64,000 nucleotides of DNA from CAZDRI01 sp964508055 (GCA_964508055.1 CAZDRI010000002.1:20682-84681), one strand, 5' to 3'. Numbered from the stretch's first letter, positions 25,794 through 35,035 are shown. Notes: generated by a model from the sequence alone, not told the origin. Made by a program: numbers and translations.

Positions 25794-26744
25794 CTATTTA
25801 GCAAAATAAATCCAGTTATAAATATCATTTAAAGTTAAACTGCTTGAGCTTAAAACTCTTTTAAATTTTTTAGCACCACTTTGAGCAAAATATAATCCCA
25901 TAATATGTCTTGTCATTTTTCTTATAGAGACCCCAAGACTTATTTGTTTTTCTATGTAAATCAAATAATTAACCAAAATTTCTAATCTAGTAGCTATATT
26001 ATAATTTTTATTAAATATATTATTATCAGCATAAGCTAAGATATAAGGATTACGATAAATAGCTCTACCTATCATCACAGAATCAAATTCTTTTAAAAAC
26101 ATATAAGTTTTATCTAAATTATCAACACCTCCATTTATTGCAATATTAAGGTTTGGAAAATCTTTTTTTATCTGATAAACAAATTCATAATTTAATTTTG
26201 GAACTTCTCTATTTTGTTTAGGACTTAAGCCTTGCAACCATGCTTTTCTAGCATGGATAATAAAAGTATCGCAACCATAAGAAGAAATAGTATCTATAAA
26301 TTTATATAAATTTTCATAACTATCATTATTATCTATACCTATTCTTGATTTTACAGTTATTGGAATTTTTACTGCACTTAGCATTTCTTGAACACATTGC
26401 CCTACTATATCTGGCGTATTCATAAGACAAGCACCAAAATTAGCGTTTTGAATTCTATCACTAGGACAGCCTACATTAATATTTATCTCATCATAGCCCC
26501 AATCTTCAACAATCTTTGCACATTTAGCCATATCTTTTGGATTACTTCCTGCTAATTGTGCACTAACTGGGTGTTCTTCTTTATTAAAATCAAGTAGTTT
26601 TTTTTTATCACCGTTTAATATTGCATTTGTTGTTATCATCTCACTATAAAGCAGAGTATGTTTTGATAATAAACGATAAAAATAACGACAATGTTTATCA
26701 GTCCTATGCAGCATTGGAGCTACACTTAATCTATAAGGATACAT
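25794..26744 (-). CDS. dusA: tRNA-dihydrouridine(20/20a) synthase
   Basis: DusA is an FMN enzyme that reduces uridine 20/20a in the tRNA D-loop. The 316-residue TIM barrel opens with RLSVAPMLHRTDKHCRYFYR, nearly identical in pattern to E. coli DusA. Also present are LLYSEMITTNAI, NVGCPSDRIQNANFGACLM with the catalytic Cys near 108, VKSRIGID, HARKAWLQGLSP and IAINGGV. It is upstream of ftsA in the same direction with a 65-base gap. Confidence 0.93.
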   Translation of the reverse strand: MYPYRLSVAPMLHRTDKHCRYFYRLLSKHTLLYSEMITTNAILNGDKKKLLDFNKEEHPVSAQLAGSNPKDMAKCAKIVEDWGYDEININVGCPSDRIQNANFGACLMNTPDIVGQCVQEMLSAVKIPITVKSRIGIDNNDSYENLYKFIDTISSYGCDTFIIHARKAWLQGLSPKQNREVPKLNYEFVYQIKKDFPNLNIAINGGVDNLDKTYMFLKEFDSVMIGRAIYRNPYILAYADNNIFNKNYNIATRLEILVNYLIYIEKQISLGVSIRKMTRHIMGLYFAQSGAKKFKRVLSSSSLTLNDIYNWIYFAK

Positions 26745-26988
26745 AATAAAAAATTAATTATAAAAATAATATCAAATTATAGATAGTTATTATGTGCGTC
26801 TAATAATAGATTGAATAAATCATTTATTAGTTACAATTAAAAAATTGAAATTATTGTGTAAATGCAAAAAACTCATTTTCAGTAATCTTTATCAAAATCA
26901 ATTATTTGGGAGGTTAAACCCTATCTTTAACTTATGGCAGTATTATATTTTTTCCCTTTTCCAAGTTGCAAATCACTAAATTAATCTA

Positions 26989-27002
26989 AGGGTCATGACC
27001 CT
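26989..27002. promoter_or_regulatory. 14-bp perfect palindrome (operator candidate)
   Basis: AGGGTCATGACCCT is self-complementary and unusually GC-rich for this region. It lies about 245 bases upstream of both dusA and pnp starts. A dimeric regulator site is possible. No T-run makes a terminator unlikely. Confidence 0.35.
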
Positions 27003-27121
27003 AATTTAAATATTTAAAATAATGGTAATTTACACTTGGTTTATAAGACACCAAATATAATATATTTACTAACTTAGGCAAAATAAAAATATAACCATGA
27101 AGTGCTAAGTAAAACATGAGA

Positions 27122-27211
27122 TAATCTTTTAGTTTTACGAGTTTAGTCTGGAGCGAGTTTTATTTAAAGTGTATTTTTAAGTATATTTTAAATAAAACTT
27201 TTTAAAGATTA
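27122..27211 (+). promoter_or_regulatory. pnp leader with long, alternative hairpins
   Basis: AGTTTTATTTAAA (27156-27168) pairs perfectly over 13 bp with 27187-27199. An outer stem TAATCTTT (27122-27129) pairs with AAAGATTA (27204-27211). A second AGTTTTA copy at 27131-27137 can compete for the same 3' arm, giving a nearly continuous outer stem. The structure ends 35 bases before the pnp ATG. E. coli pnp is autoregulated through an RNase III-cut leader duplex, and this could be the equivalent. Confidence 0.6.
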
Positions 27212-27246
27212 AGTCGTAATAATTTTTATATTATGGAGAACATTTA

Positions 27247-29337
27247 ATGAATATTATAAAAAAATCTTTTAAGTTTTGTAATAGTGAAATAACCTTAGAA
27301 ACTGGTCGTATAGCTCGCCAGGCTACAGCTGCAGTAGTTGCCTCTCAAGATGACACTCAAGTCTTAGTAACTGTAGTAGCTAGCAAAGAAGCTAGAGAAG
27401 GTCAAGATTTTTTCCCTTTATCAGTTAATTATTTTGAAAAAATATACGCTGCAGGAAAAATACCAGGTGGTTTTTTAAAGCGTGAAGGAAGACCTAGTGA
27501 AAAAGAAATATTAACTTCAAGATTAATTGACCGCCCTATCAGACCCCTTTTCCCTAAAGGTTTTATGAATGAAGTGCAGATTATAATTACTGTACTATCA
27601 GCTAATAAAGAAGTTGATCCAGACATTATTTCAATGTTAGGTGTATCAGCAGCACTAGCAATATCAGGCATCCCTTTTAATGGTCCGGTTGGAGCAGCAA
27701 GGGTTGGATATAGAGGTGGCGAATATATACTTAATCCTAGTTATTTAGATATTAAATCATCTGCATTAGATATGGTTGTTGCAGGAACTAAAGATGCTGT
27801 ATTAATGGTTGAATCAGAAGCAAAAGAGCTAACTGAAGAAATAATGTTAGGTGCTGTGATGTTTGGACATGATAATCTTCAAACAGCTATAAAAGCAATT
27901 GAAGAATTTGCCAATGAAGTAAACACTCCAAAATGGGACTGGCAAGCAGCTCCAATAAATGATGAACTCTTAAATGCTATCAAAACAGAATTCGGTTCAG
28001 AAATATCTAATGCTTATCAGGTAACTGAAAAGATGGAAAGATATAAAAAAATTGATAAAATTAAAGAAAAAATTATTACCAAATTTGTTGCAACCGAAGC
28101 AGACAGTAATTATGAAGCTGAAGAAGTAATAAGTTTATTTGATAAAGTCAAAAAAACTATTGTAAGACAAAGAATATTAGATGGTGAGCCTAGAATTGAT
28201 GGTAGAGATACAAAAACTGTTCGCAATTTATCAGTTGAGACAGGAGTTTTAGCAAATACTCATGGCTCTGCATTATTTACTAGAGGGGAAACCCAAGCTT
28301 TAGTCACTTCTACTTTAGGCTCTAAAAGAGAAGCACAATTAATTGAAACTTTAGAAGGGCATGAAAGAATGGAGGATTACTTTATCTTGCATTATAACTT
28401 TCCTCCTTTTTGCGTTGGAGAAACAGGTCCTGTTGGCACACCTAAGAGAAGAGAAGTTGGGCATGGTCGTTTAGCAAGAAGAGGTATTGCTGCATGCTTG
28501 CCAAGTATAGAAGAATTTCCATATACAATAAGAGTTGTATCGGAAATAACTGAATCAAATGGTTCTAGCTCTATGGCAAGTGTTTGTGGCTCAAGCCTTG
28601 CTCTTTTAGATGCTGGAGTTCCGCTAAAAGCACCAGTTGCAGGTATTGCTATGGGTCTAGTAAAAGAAGGTGATAAATTTCAAGTATTAACAGATATTTT
28701 AGGTGATGAAGACCATCTTGGTGATATGGACTTTAAAGTTGCAGGTACAAGCAAAGGAGTAAACGCTCTGCAAATGGACATAAAAATTGAAGGTATTACT
28801 AAAGAGATTATGGATATTTCTTTAAAACAGGCAAAAGATGCAAGATTACAGATTTTAGGAGAAATGAATAAAGTAATTTGTGAACCAAATGCTGAATCTA
28901 AAAATGCTCCTAAAACTTCATCAATAAAAATTAGTAAGAATAAAATCCGTGATTTAATTGGTAAAGGTGGTGAAACTATAAAAAGCATTATCTCTAATTC
29001 TGGTGCTAGTGTTGATGTCAATGATGATGGTGAAGTCAATATTTTTGCTAATTCTCAAAAGGCTTTTGATAAAGCAAAAGAGCTTGTTGAAAATGTAACT
29101 GCAGAGGCAGAAGTTAATAAAACTTATACTGGTAAAGTATCAAAAATAGTTGATTTTGGTGCTTTTGTTACAATATTACCTAATCAAGATGGCCTGTTAC
29201 ATATCTCTGAAATTGCAAATGAAAGAGTAGAAAAAATTGAAGACTATCTAAAAGAAGGTGATGAAATAGAGGTGAAAGTATTAGCTGTTGATAGAGGTCG
29301 TATTAAACTATCAAGAAAAGTTTTACTAAATAAATAA
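27247..29337 (+). CDS. pnp: Polyribonucleotide nucleotidyltransferase (PNPase)
   Basis: PNPase is a phosphorolytic 3'-5' exoribonuclease of the RNA degradosome. The 696 residues have the standard order: RNase PH domain 1 (about 10-145) and an all-helical linker. RNase PH domain 2 follows (about 310-540; GRDTKTVRNLSVETGVL, LYFPPFCVGE-like HYNFPPFCVGETG and TDILGDEDHLGDMDFKVAG). A KH domain (KNKIRDLIGKGGETIKSI near 560) and a C-terminal S1 domain (TGKVSKIVDFGAFVTILPNQDGLLHIS in shortened form) close it. A GGAG ribosome site precedes the ATG. A structured leader lies just upstream. Confidence 0.97.
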   Translation: MNIIKKSFKFCNSEITLETGRIARQATAAVVASQDDTQVLVTVVASKEAREGQDFFPLSVNYFEKIYAAGKIPGGFLKREGRPSEKEILTSRLIDRPIRPLFPKGFMNEVQIIITVLSANKEVDPDIISMLGVSAALAISGIPFNGPVGAARVGYRGGEYILNPSYLDIKSSALDMVVAGTKDAVLMVESEAKELTEEIMLGAVMFGHDNLQTAIKAIEEFANEVNTPKWDWQAAPINDELLNAIKTEFGSEISNAYQVTEKMERYKKIDKIKEKIITKFVATEADSNYEAEEVISLFDKVKKTIVRQRILDGEPRIDGRDTKTVRNLSVETGVLANTHGSALFTRGETQALVTSTLGSKREAQLIETLEGHERMEDYFILHYNFPPFCVGETGPVGTPKRREVGHGRLARRGIAACLPSIEEFPYTIRVVSEITESNGSSSMASVCGSSLALLDAGVPLKAPVAGIAMGLVKEGDKFQVLTDILGDEDHLGDMDFKVAGTSKGVNALQMDIKIEGITKEIMDISLKQAKDARLQILGEMNKVICEPNAESKNAPKTSSIKISKNKIRDLIGKGGETIKSIISNSGASVDVNDDGEVNIFANSQKAFDKAKELVENVTAEAEVNKTYTGKVSKIVDFGAFVTILPNQDGLLHISEIANERVEKIEDYLKEGDEIEVKVLAVDRGRIKLSRKVLLNK

Positions 29338-29344
29338 TCAAAAT

Positions 29345-30232
29345 ATGGCTAAAAAACCTAAAATAGCTTTTATTGGTTTAGGAGTTATGGGTTACCACAT
29401 GGCTGGTTTTTTAGCCAAAAATAATCATCATATAACCGTTTGGAACAGAAATATCCAAAGGTCTATAAAATGGCATGATGAGTTTTCAAAACCATATGCT
29501 AAATCGTTAAAAGAAGCAGTAACCAATGCCGATGTAGTAATTATCTGTGTTGGTAAAGATGAAGATGTGTTAGAAGTTGTTTTATCTGATAAAGGCATTA
29601 TTCATCATATGAAACAAAATTCAGTATTAATTGACCATACCACCACTTCTTTTAACTTAACAAAAACTCTTCATAAAGAACTATCAAACAAGAACATTAA
29701 TTTTATTGATGCTCCGCTAACAGGCGGTGAAGCTGGTGCTAAAGGTGGTATTTTAAGTATTATGTGCGGTGGTGATAAAGATATATTAGAAAAGGTAAAA
29801 CCAATTATTTATTGCTATTCAAAAATTATTACTTATATTGGTGCTAGTGGCTCTGGGCAATTAGCAAAAATGACAAATCAAATTTGTATATGTGGAGTAA
29901 TTCAAAGTCTATCTGAAGCTATTAAGTTTGCTGAAGCAGAAAACATAAATATTGATAATTTGTTAAATGCAATATCTGGTGGTGCAGCACAATCTTGGCA
30001 AATGGATAATCGTGCTAATACCATGCACAAACGCAATTTTGACTTTGGATTTGCTGTTAAATGGATGGTAAAAGATTTAGGTTATTGCATAGATAGAGCA
30101 AAAAAAAATGGCACAGATTTAGAATTCACTAAACAAATTTATGATAAATATTTATCTCTTATGAAAACAGGCTATGAAAATAAAGATACTTCATCTTTAA
30201 TCTTAGCTGAAAGTCAAAGAAACAAAACCTGA
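29345..30232 (+). CDS. NAD-dependent beta-hydroxyacid dehydrogenase (3-hydroxyisobutyrate dehydrogenase family)
   Basis: These 295 residues open with a Rossmann motif, IAFIGLGVMGYHMAGFLAK (G-x-G-x-x-G), and HITVWNRN. Family blocks follow: FIDAPLTGGEAGAKGGILSIMCGG near 118-142, GSGQLAKMTNQICICG with the catalytic Lys near 170, and a C-terminal DLGYCIDRAK segment. Members oxidise 3-hydroxyisobutyrate, tartronate semialdehyde or succinate semialdehyde, and the substrate here cannot be fixed. The gene starts 7 bases after pnp and is probably read from the same transcript. Confidence 0.85.
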   Translation: MAKKPKIAFIGLGVMGYHMAGFLAKNNHHITVWNRNIQRSIKWHDEFSKPYAKSLKEAVTNADVVIICVGKDEDVLEVVLSDKGIIHHMKQNSVLIDHTTTSFNLTKTLHKELSNKNINFIDAPLTGGEAGAKGGILSIMCGGDKDILEKVKPIIYCYSKIITYIGASGSGQLAKMTNQICICGVIQSLSEAIKFAEAENINIDNLLNAISGGAAQSWQMDNRANTMHKRNFDFGFAVKWMVKDLGYCIDRAKKNGTDLEFTKQIYDKYLSLMKTGYENKDTSSLILAESQRNKT

Positions 30233-30297
30233 ATTTATTTTATAAAATCCTATAACCGTTGATTTATTACTAGTAATTGTTAATTTTATTATGCAAG

Positions 30298-30735
30298 TTA
30301 TTTTAAAATATTTGCTAGTCTTTGTAATGCCAACTCATAGCCTTGAGCCCCAAATCCAGCAATTACGCCATCAGCACGCTTAGATATATAAGAATGATGC
30401 CTAAAGCTTTCACGCTTATGAATATTAGATATATGCACTTCTAATACTACTCCATCATAATTATTTAAAGCATCTAAAATTGCTATTGAAGTGTGAGTAA
30501 ATGCTCCAGGATTAATAATTATTGCTTGATATTTATTACGAGCATTATGTATTTTATCAATAATTTCACCTTCATGATTTGATTGAAAAAAATCAAGATT
30601 TAATCCTAATTTACTAGCAAATACATTACAAATTTTAACGACATCATCAAGTGTTTTATAGCCATATATTTCTGGCTGTCTTTTACCAAGTAAATTTAAG
30701 TTAGGTCCATTTAGAACTAATATTAATTTATCCAC
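30298..30735 (-). CDS. aroQ: 3-dehydroquinate dehydratase, type II
   Basis: AroQ performs the third step of the shikimate pathway. It is 145 residues, the typical dodecamer subunit size. Signature segments are LVLNGPNLNLLGKRQPEIYG (starting at 5), QSNHEGEIIDKIH, IINPGAFTHTSIAI, VVLEVHISNIHKRESFRHHS and the final GFGAQGYELAL. The catalytic Arg/Tyr of the first loop and the active-site His are present. It runs toward the convergent dehydrogenase gene, 65 bases away. Confidence 0.96.
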   Translation of the reverse strand: MDKLILVLNGPNLNLLGKRQPEIYGYKTLDDVVKICNVFASKLGLNLDFFQSNHEGEIIDKIHNARNKYQAIIINPGAFTHTSIAILDALNNYDGVVLEVHISNIHKRESFRHHSYISKRADGVIAGFGAQGYELALQRLANILK

Positions 30736-31102
30736 AATTTTTATCCTTAGTTAATTGAGATGCAATAGTTAATAAATATTACAGCTAAATTATAAATCAA
30801 ACATCAAAAAAACATCACATTATATGACATAAGATTACTGTATTAGCTAATAAATGAATAAAAAAGTTAAAATTAATATTTTATATGTTGCAAAATTTAA
30901 CAGCATCTACAACCAAGCATTACTTATATTTTGTGCCTTGAAAATATTAGTTTTTCCAATTTCTTACTTATTTTCTATCCAGCCAGTGGTCTTGACATAA
31001 TGTAAAGCTATTCAAAATTAGTGTTAAAAAATAAACAAACTAGTTTTTAATTTTAAAATTTTCAGCTAAACTTACTTCTAATTTACCTTTCTTGGAGGAA
31101 TA
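30736..31102. other. Divergent intergenic region between aroQ and the SixA-like gene
   Basis: There is no coding frame. A TTGACA at 30992-30997 is a plausible -35 element for the rightward gene, but no convincing -10 sits at ideal spacing. The rest is AT-rich and featureless. A GGAGG at about 31095 is the ribosome site of the next gene. Confidence 0.4.
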
Positions 31103-31594
31103 ATGAAAAAACTTTATCTATGTCGTCATGCTAAATCAAGCTGGAAGAATGTGAAATTATCTGATTTTGATAGACCATTAAACAATAGAGGTGAGAAAAG
31201 TGTCATCAAAATGGGAAAGTACTTAAGAAATAATAACACCAAACCCGATTACATTGTTTCAAGTCCTGCCCTTCGTGCATATACAACTGCTAAAGGGATA
31301 GCTGAAAAATTAAATTATGATTTAAGTAATATTGAAACTAATGAAAGAATATATGGTGCATCAGTTTTTGATTTAATTGATATTATTCAAAATTTTTGTG
31401 ATGACTATAAAGAAGTTATGCTTTTTGGGCATAACCCTACTATAACTTATACTGCAAATGAGTTAGCAAATACAAATATAGCTAATGTGCCTACTTGTGG
31501 AGTGGTAACTATATTATTTGACTTAGATAATTGGTCAGAAGTTAATATGCATAATGGTGATTTATTAAGCTTTGATTACCCAAAAAATATATGA
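31103..31594 (+). CDS. SixA-like histidine phosphatase
   Basis: This is a 163-residue phosphoglycerate-mutase-fold phosphatase. The catalytic RHG-type motif reads LYLCRHAKSSW (His8), followed by SDFDRPLNNRG, SSPALRAYTTA, and a second active-site FGHNPTIT near 113. The DRPLNxRG signature is that of SixA, which dephosphorylates His-phosphorylated phosphotransfer proteins, but function in this branch is poorly known. A TTGGAGGAA ribosome site gives the start. Confidence 0.82.
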   Translation: MKKLYLCRHAKSSWKNVKLSDFDRPLNNRGEKSVIKMGKYLRNNNTKPDYIVSSPALRAYTTAKGIAEKLNYDLSNIETNERIYGASVFDLIDIIQNFCDDYKEVMLFGHNPTITYTANELANTNIANVPTCGVVTILFDLDNWSEVNMHNGDLLSFDYPKNI

Positions 31595-31607
31595 TAACTT
31601 TTAGATT

Positions 31608-31931
31608 ATGTTTATTAGTATATTTGATGTTTTTAAAATAGAAATTGGTCCATCAAGCTCTCACACTATGAGACCTATGATTGCAGTATTAGGTTTTAAA
31701 GATAAGGCTTTAATATTAGAGCTACATAACTATAATATAGAAAAACCAATAAAGTAATCTAATAACAAAATAACTATTAATATCAATAATATAACTACAA
31801 TATTTAACATTTGTAAAAATATCATTTTTGATTACAAGAAATACTTGCTGAACATCCTAATTAATAGCATGGTTTTTAAATTAATAGATGAAAAGACTGG
31901 TAGAACTCTTCTTGTGGAAACTTATTTTTAG
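31608..31931 (+). pseudogene. L-serine dehydratase (SdaA-type) remnant
   Basis: A 49-codon frame (31608-31757) reads S-I-F-D-V-F-K-I-E-I-G-P-S-S-S-H-T-M-R-P, which closely matches the N-terminus of SdaA-type L-serine ammonia-lyases (SLFDMFKVGIGPSSSHTVGP in E. coli). It then hits a stop. After about 110 bases, in another frame, N-S-M-V-F-K-L-I-D-E-K-T-G-R-T-L-L-V-E-T-Y-F (31866-31928) matches the later H-P-N-x-M-x-F segment that leads to the S-V-G-G-G-F block, which is lost. About 120 of some 450 codons survive, so it cannot make an enzyme. Confidence 0.75.
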
Positions 31932-32162
31932 TAGAAGTAAGATTCATTCATACTTGCAAAGAGAATTATTAAAGTAGCCTTAAACTAAAAGAGTAAAAAA
32001 CTAATAGTTATCCTTTTTAATAATGCCTAATTTAGGAGGAAGAAATCTATCGTAGGTGGCTTAAGTAAGTATAATTACTCGTTTAAATTTATTCAGGTTG
32101 GACTATCTATAAGATGACAATCAATACTATAGGTTTTTACAATTAATTATAGGAGGAGATAA

Positions 32163-32585
32163 ATGAAAAAATTAATAAAAATATCTTTTTTAGCATTAAT
32201 GTCAATGTTAATCATTAATACTGTTAACGCAGCAGAACATAAATTAGTAATTCAAGTAAGCACCGATGATGCTAGAACACAAAAAATAGCGCTAAATAAT
32301 GCCGTTAATTTACAAAAATTATATGGCATTGACAATGTTGATATTGAGATTGTAGCTTATGGTCCTGGTCTTGGGCTATTAACAAGTAATAGTAAACAAG
32401 CCGATAGAGTAACAAGTTTAGCTATGCAAAATATAACTTTTAATGCTTGTATGAATACTATGAAAAAGGTGCAGAAAAAAACTGGTAAATTACCGCAATT
32501 ATTAGAAGGTGTTAATCATGTAACTGCCGGTGTTGCAAGAATTATGGAGCTACAAGAGCAAGGTTACGCATATATTAGACCCTAA
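32163..32585 (+). CDS. Periplasmic DsrE/DsrF-like family protein
   Basis: This 140-residue protein follows a strong AGGAGG. A signal peptide (1-23, ending VNAAEH) precedes a DsrE-like fold. HKLVIQVSTDD is the first strand, IVAYGPGLGLL follows, and a conserved Cys sits in FNACMNTMKKV near 99. VNHVTAGVARIMELQEQGYAYIRP ends the protein. Members of this exported group are common beside sulfur-oxidation genes and may handle sulfane sulfur or thiols, but no function is proven. Only the single Cys seen in cytoplasmic sulfur carriers is kept. Confidence 0.8.
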   Translation: MKKLIKISFLALMSMLIINTVNAAEHKLVIQVSTDDARTQKIALNNAVNLQKLYGIDNVDIEIVAYGPGLGLLTSNSKQADRVTSLAMQNITFNACMNTMKKVQKKTGKLPQLLEGVNHVTAGVARIMELQEQGYAYIRP

Positions 32586-32610
32586 GCAAAAAATAGGATA
32601 ACTACATCAT

Positions 32611-32641
32611 AATTGTAAAAAGTGCACTTTTAGCAATTTTT
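32611..32641 (+). terminator. Intrinsic terminator downstream of the DsrE-like gene
   Basis: The arms AATTG-TAAAA and TTTTA-G-CAATT flank a self-complementary GTGCAC centre, and TTTTT follows at 32637-32641. The stem with its U-tract is located 26 bases after the stop codon, as expected for Rho-independent termination of the rightward transcript. It may also serve the convergent isc operon on the other strand. Confidence 0.65.
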
Positions 32642-32706
32642 AGCAAAGTTGTTCATTCACGGAAGAGAAACTATATTAATAGCTTATGAATTGCCGAGAG
32701 TGTAGT

Positions 32707-33045
32707 TTAACGGTTTTCTGATACTTGGTTAATAGTGTATTTTGGGATTTCTAAAACCAAATCTTTATCAGCAATAATAGCTTGACAACTAAGGCGAGAA
32801 TCAGGGTCTAAACCCCAAGCTTTATCTAATAAATCATCTTCTATTTCATCTGATTCTGTTATAGAGTCAAAACCTTTACGAATATATACATGGCAAGTAG
32901 TGCAAGCTTTTGACTTTTCACATGCATGCTCAATTTCAATGTGGTTATCTAAAAGAGCATCACAAATACTTGTACCGCTTTCAACTTCAAAAACAGCTCC
33001 ATCTGGGCATAATTCAGCATTTGGTAGTACAATAATTTCTGGCAT
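32707..33045 (-). CDS. fdx: ISC-type [2Fe-2S] ferredoxin
   Basis: Fdx supplies electrons to Fe-S cluster assembly on IscU. The open frame extends 13 codons upstream, but the ATG at 33045 has AAGGAG at the right distance and gives the normal start M-P-E-I-I-V-L, so 112 residues. Cluster cysteines are in HACEKSKACTTCHV (42, 48, 51) and LSCQA near 88. It is the last gene of the operon here. iscX, which normally follows, is elsewhere. Confidence 0.95.
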   Translation of the reverse strand: MPEIIVLPNAELCPDGAVFEVESGTSICDALLDNHIEIEHACEKSKACTTCHVYIRKGFDSITESDEIEDDLLDKAWGLDPDSRLSCQAIIADKDLVLEIPKYTINQVSENR

Positions 33046-33162
33046 TTTATACTCCTTGTATATATCAAATAAAAAAGATAACAAGATACTATTTTTTAAG
33101 TGTAATAAAGTAATTATCTATAAAAAAGTATTTTGTTCCTATTTTTATCATTCAAGTTTGGA

Positions 33163-35013
33163 TTATTTATTAAATTCATTAACACTATGTCCTTTTAGCA
33201 TTTGCTTTATACTCTGGTTCATTCTTTTAGCAATAAAACTTTCAGATACTTTTTCTAAATCTTTTATTGCTTTAGCTATGCTTTTAGCATCTTTAGAATT
33301 ACATTTATCAATAAGTTTATCGCGCTCTTTATTGATGGCATTAATTTCTTTTTTTGTTAATAAATCACTATCTTTGATCATTGCTGAATTAAGTGATTCT
33401 AAGACTCTTTTTGCTTTAACTTGTTGCTCAACTACTTGGCGTAATAAAATATCTTCTTTAGCATGCTCTATAGAGTCTTTTAGCATTATTTCAATATCTG
33501 CATCACTTAAGCCATAAGATGGCTTTACTTTAATATCTGCTTTTACTTTTGAGGTTTCTTCTGTAGCTGAAACAGAAAGTAAACCATCAGCATCTACCCT
33601 AAATTCTATGTTAATCTTTGCAGAGCCTGCAGCCATAGGCGGGATGTTGTGAAGCTCAAATTTTGCTAATGAACGACAATCTTTTATTAATTCTCTCTCA
33701 CCTTGCACAACATGAATTATCATCTTAGTTTGACCATCTTTAAATGTGGTAAATTCTTGGGCTTTAGTAATTGGTATAGTAGTATTTCTATGGATTATTT
33801 TCTCAACTAACTCACCCATTAATTCAATGCCTAAAGAAAGGGGGATGACATCTAGTAACAACATATCATTTTCTTTGTTGCCTATCAAAATATTGGCTTG
33901 AATAGCAGCTCCTATAGCTACAACTTCGTCAGGATTAATATTATCTAATACCGGCTTATTAAATAAAGTTTCAATCCTACTTTTAATTATAGGCATTTTA
34001 GTAGAGCCACCTACCATGATAATATCTTTAACTTCTCTCAAATCAACCTTAGCGTCTCTTAGTGCTTTTTTAGTTAATAATATGGTTTTATCTACTAATT
34101 TTTTTGAAAATAAATTAAATTTATCTTTACTTAATTTATAAGTTTTATTATCAAAATTAAAACTTTCTCTTTCAAAATTAGTTAAATTTTCTTTTAGTTT
34201 TTTAGCTAATTTTTTAAGTTTTTGTTTATTATGAGGAGTTAGGTTTGCAAGGTTTAATTCTTTAATACAATCATCTACAATAAGCAAATCAAAATCATCT
34301 CCACCTAACTGTGAATCACCGCCAGTTGCTAAAACTTGAAAGACTCCTTTTGAAAGTTTTAGTATTGAAATATCAAAAGTCCCTCCCCCTAAATCATAAA
34401 CTACATGTATGCCCTTTCCTTTATTTTCTAATCCATAAGCTATAGCTGCAGCAGTAGGTTCATTTAATAATCTTAATACTTTAATTCCTGCTAATTTTGC
34501 AGCATCTTTTGTTGCTTGTCTTTGAGTATCATTAAAATAAGCTGGAACAGTGATAACAGCACCTTCTAATCCTCCTGCTAAGTTTGCTTCAGCAATATCT
34601 TTTAAATGCGATAAAACTTGAGCAGAAATTTCTACTGGTAAAACACCTCCAAATCTGGTATTTATCGCTAATAAACCATGTTTGTTTTCAATAAAATTAT
34701 ATGGAGTATGTTTTTGATTTTGAGCTTCAGCCATTGATAAACCAAATAGCCTTTTTGCAGAAACTATAGTGTTTAAAGGGTCTTCTTCTATGTTTTTATA
34801 AGCTTCATCTCCTACTTGGACTTTGCCTGATTTATGATAATAGACTGTTGATGATATTAATTTTTTACCACCTTTATTTTTTAATATAGTTGGTTTTGAA
34901 CTTAAAACTGAAGCAACTAAAGAATTTGTTGTGCCTAAATCAATGCCTACAGCTAAGCGATGCTTGTGTGGGGCGTTTGATTGACCTGGTTCTGAAATTT
35001 GTAAAAGTGCCAT
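33163..35013 (-). CDS. hscA: Fe-S assembly chaperone HscA (Hsp70 family)
   Basis: HscA is an ATP-driven chaperone that acts on the LPPVK loop of IscU. The 616 residues have the nucleotide-binding domain (AVGIDLGTTNSLVASV at 21, VVYDLGGGTFDISIL near 198, IIMVGGSTKMPIIK near 330). The substrate domain runs from about 390 and opens with LLLDVIPLSLGIELMGE. The short N-terminal extension before the first strand (LLQISEPGQS) is typical of HscA rather than DnaK. It normally follows hscB directly. Here a small toxin-antitoxin relic intervenes. Confidence 0.96.
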   Translation of the reverse strand: MALLQISEPGQSNAPHKHRLAVGIDLGTTNSLVASVLSSKPTILKNKGGKKLISSTVYYHKSGKVQVGDEAYKNIEEDPLNTIVSAKRLFGLSMAEAQNQKHTPYNFIENKHGLLAINTRFGGVLPVEISAQVLSHLKDIAEANLAGGLEGAVITVPAYFNDTQRQATKDAAKLAGIKVLRLLNEPTAAAIAYGLENKGKGIHVVYDLGGGTFDISILKLSKGVFQVLATGGDSQLGGDDFDLLIVDDCIKELNLANLTPHNKQKLKKLAKKLKENLTNFERESFNFDNKTYKLSKDKFNLFSKKLVDKTILLTKKALRDAKVDLREVKDIIMVGGSTKMPIIKSRIETLFNKPVLDNINPDEVVAIGAAIQANILIGNKENDMLLLDVIPLSLGIELMGELVEKIIHRNTTIPITKAQEFTTFKDGQTKMIIHVVQGERELIKDCRSLAKFELHNIPPMAAGSAKINIEFRVDADGLLSVSATEETSKVKADIKVKPSYGLSDADIEIMLKDSIEHAKEDILLRQVVEQQVKAKRVLESLNSAMIKDSDLLTKKEINAINKERDKLIDKCNSKDAKSIAKAIKDLEKVSESFIAKRMNQSIKQMLKGHSVNEFNK

Positions 35014-35035
35014 ATTTATTTAATACTATTGAATA

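Larger units (their letters stand above)
26745..27246. other. Divergent intergenic region between dusA and pnp
   Basis: This is about 500 bases without a coding frame. rpsO, which often precedes pnp, is absent. The right part holds the long pnp leader hairpins (27122-27211). A perfect 14-bp palindrome AGGGTCATGACCCT sits at 26989-27002. Otherwise it is AT-rich sequence that must hold promoters for dusA (leftward) and pnp (rightward), which I cannot place with confidence. Confidence 0.5.

Noticed and set aside
32089..32110. Similar short motifs (ATTCAGG-TGGA-TATTTA) near 32089, 33151 and 35834, two of them flanking isc genes
   Set aside because: About 16 of 20 bases match with an indel, and two copies overlap stop codons; in such AT-rich DNA this could be chance.
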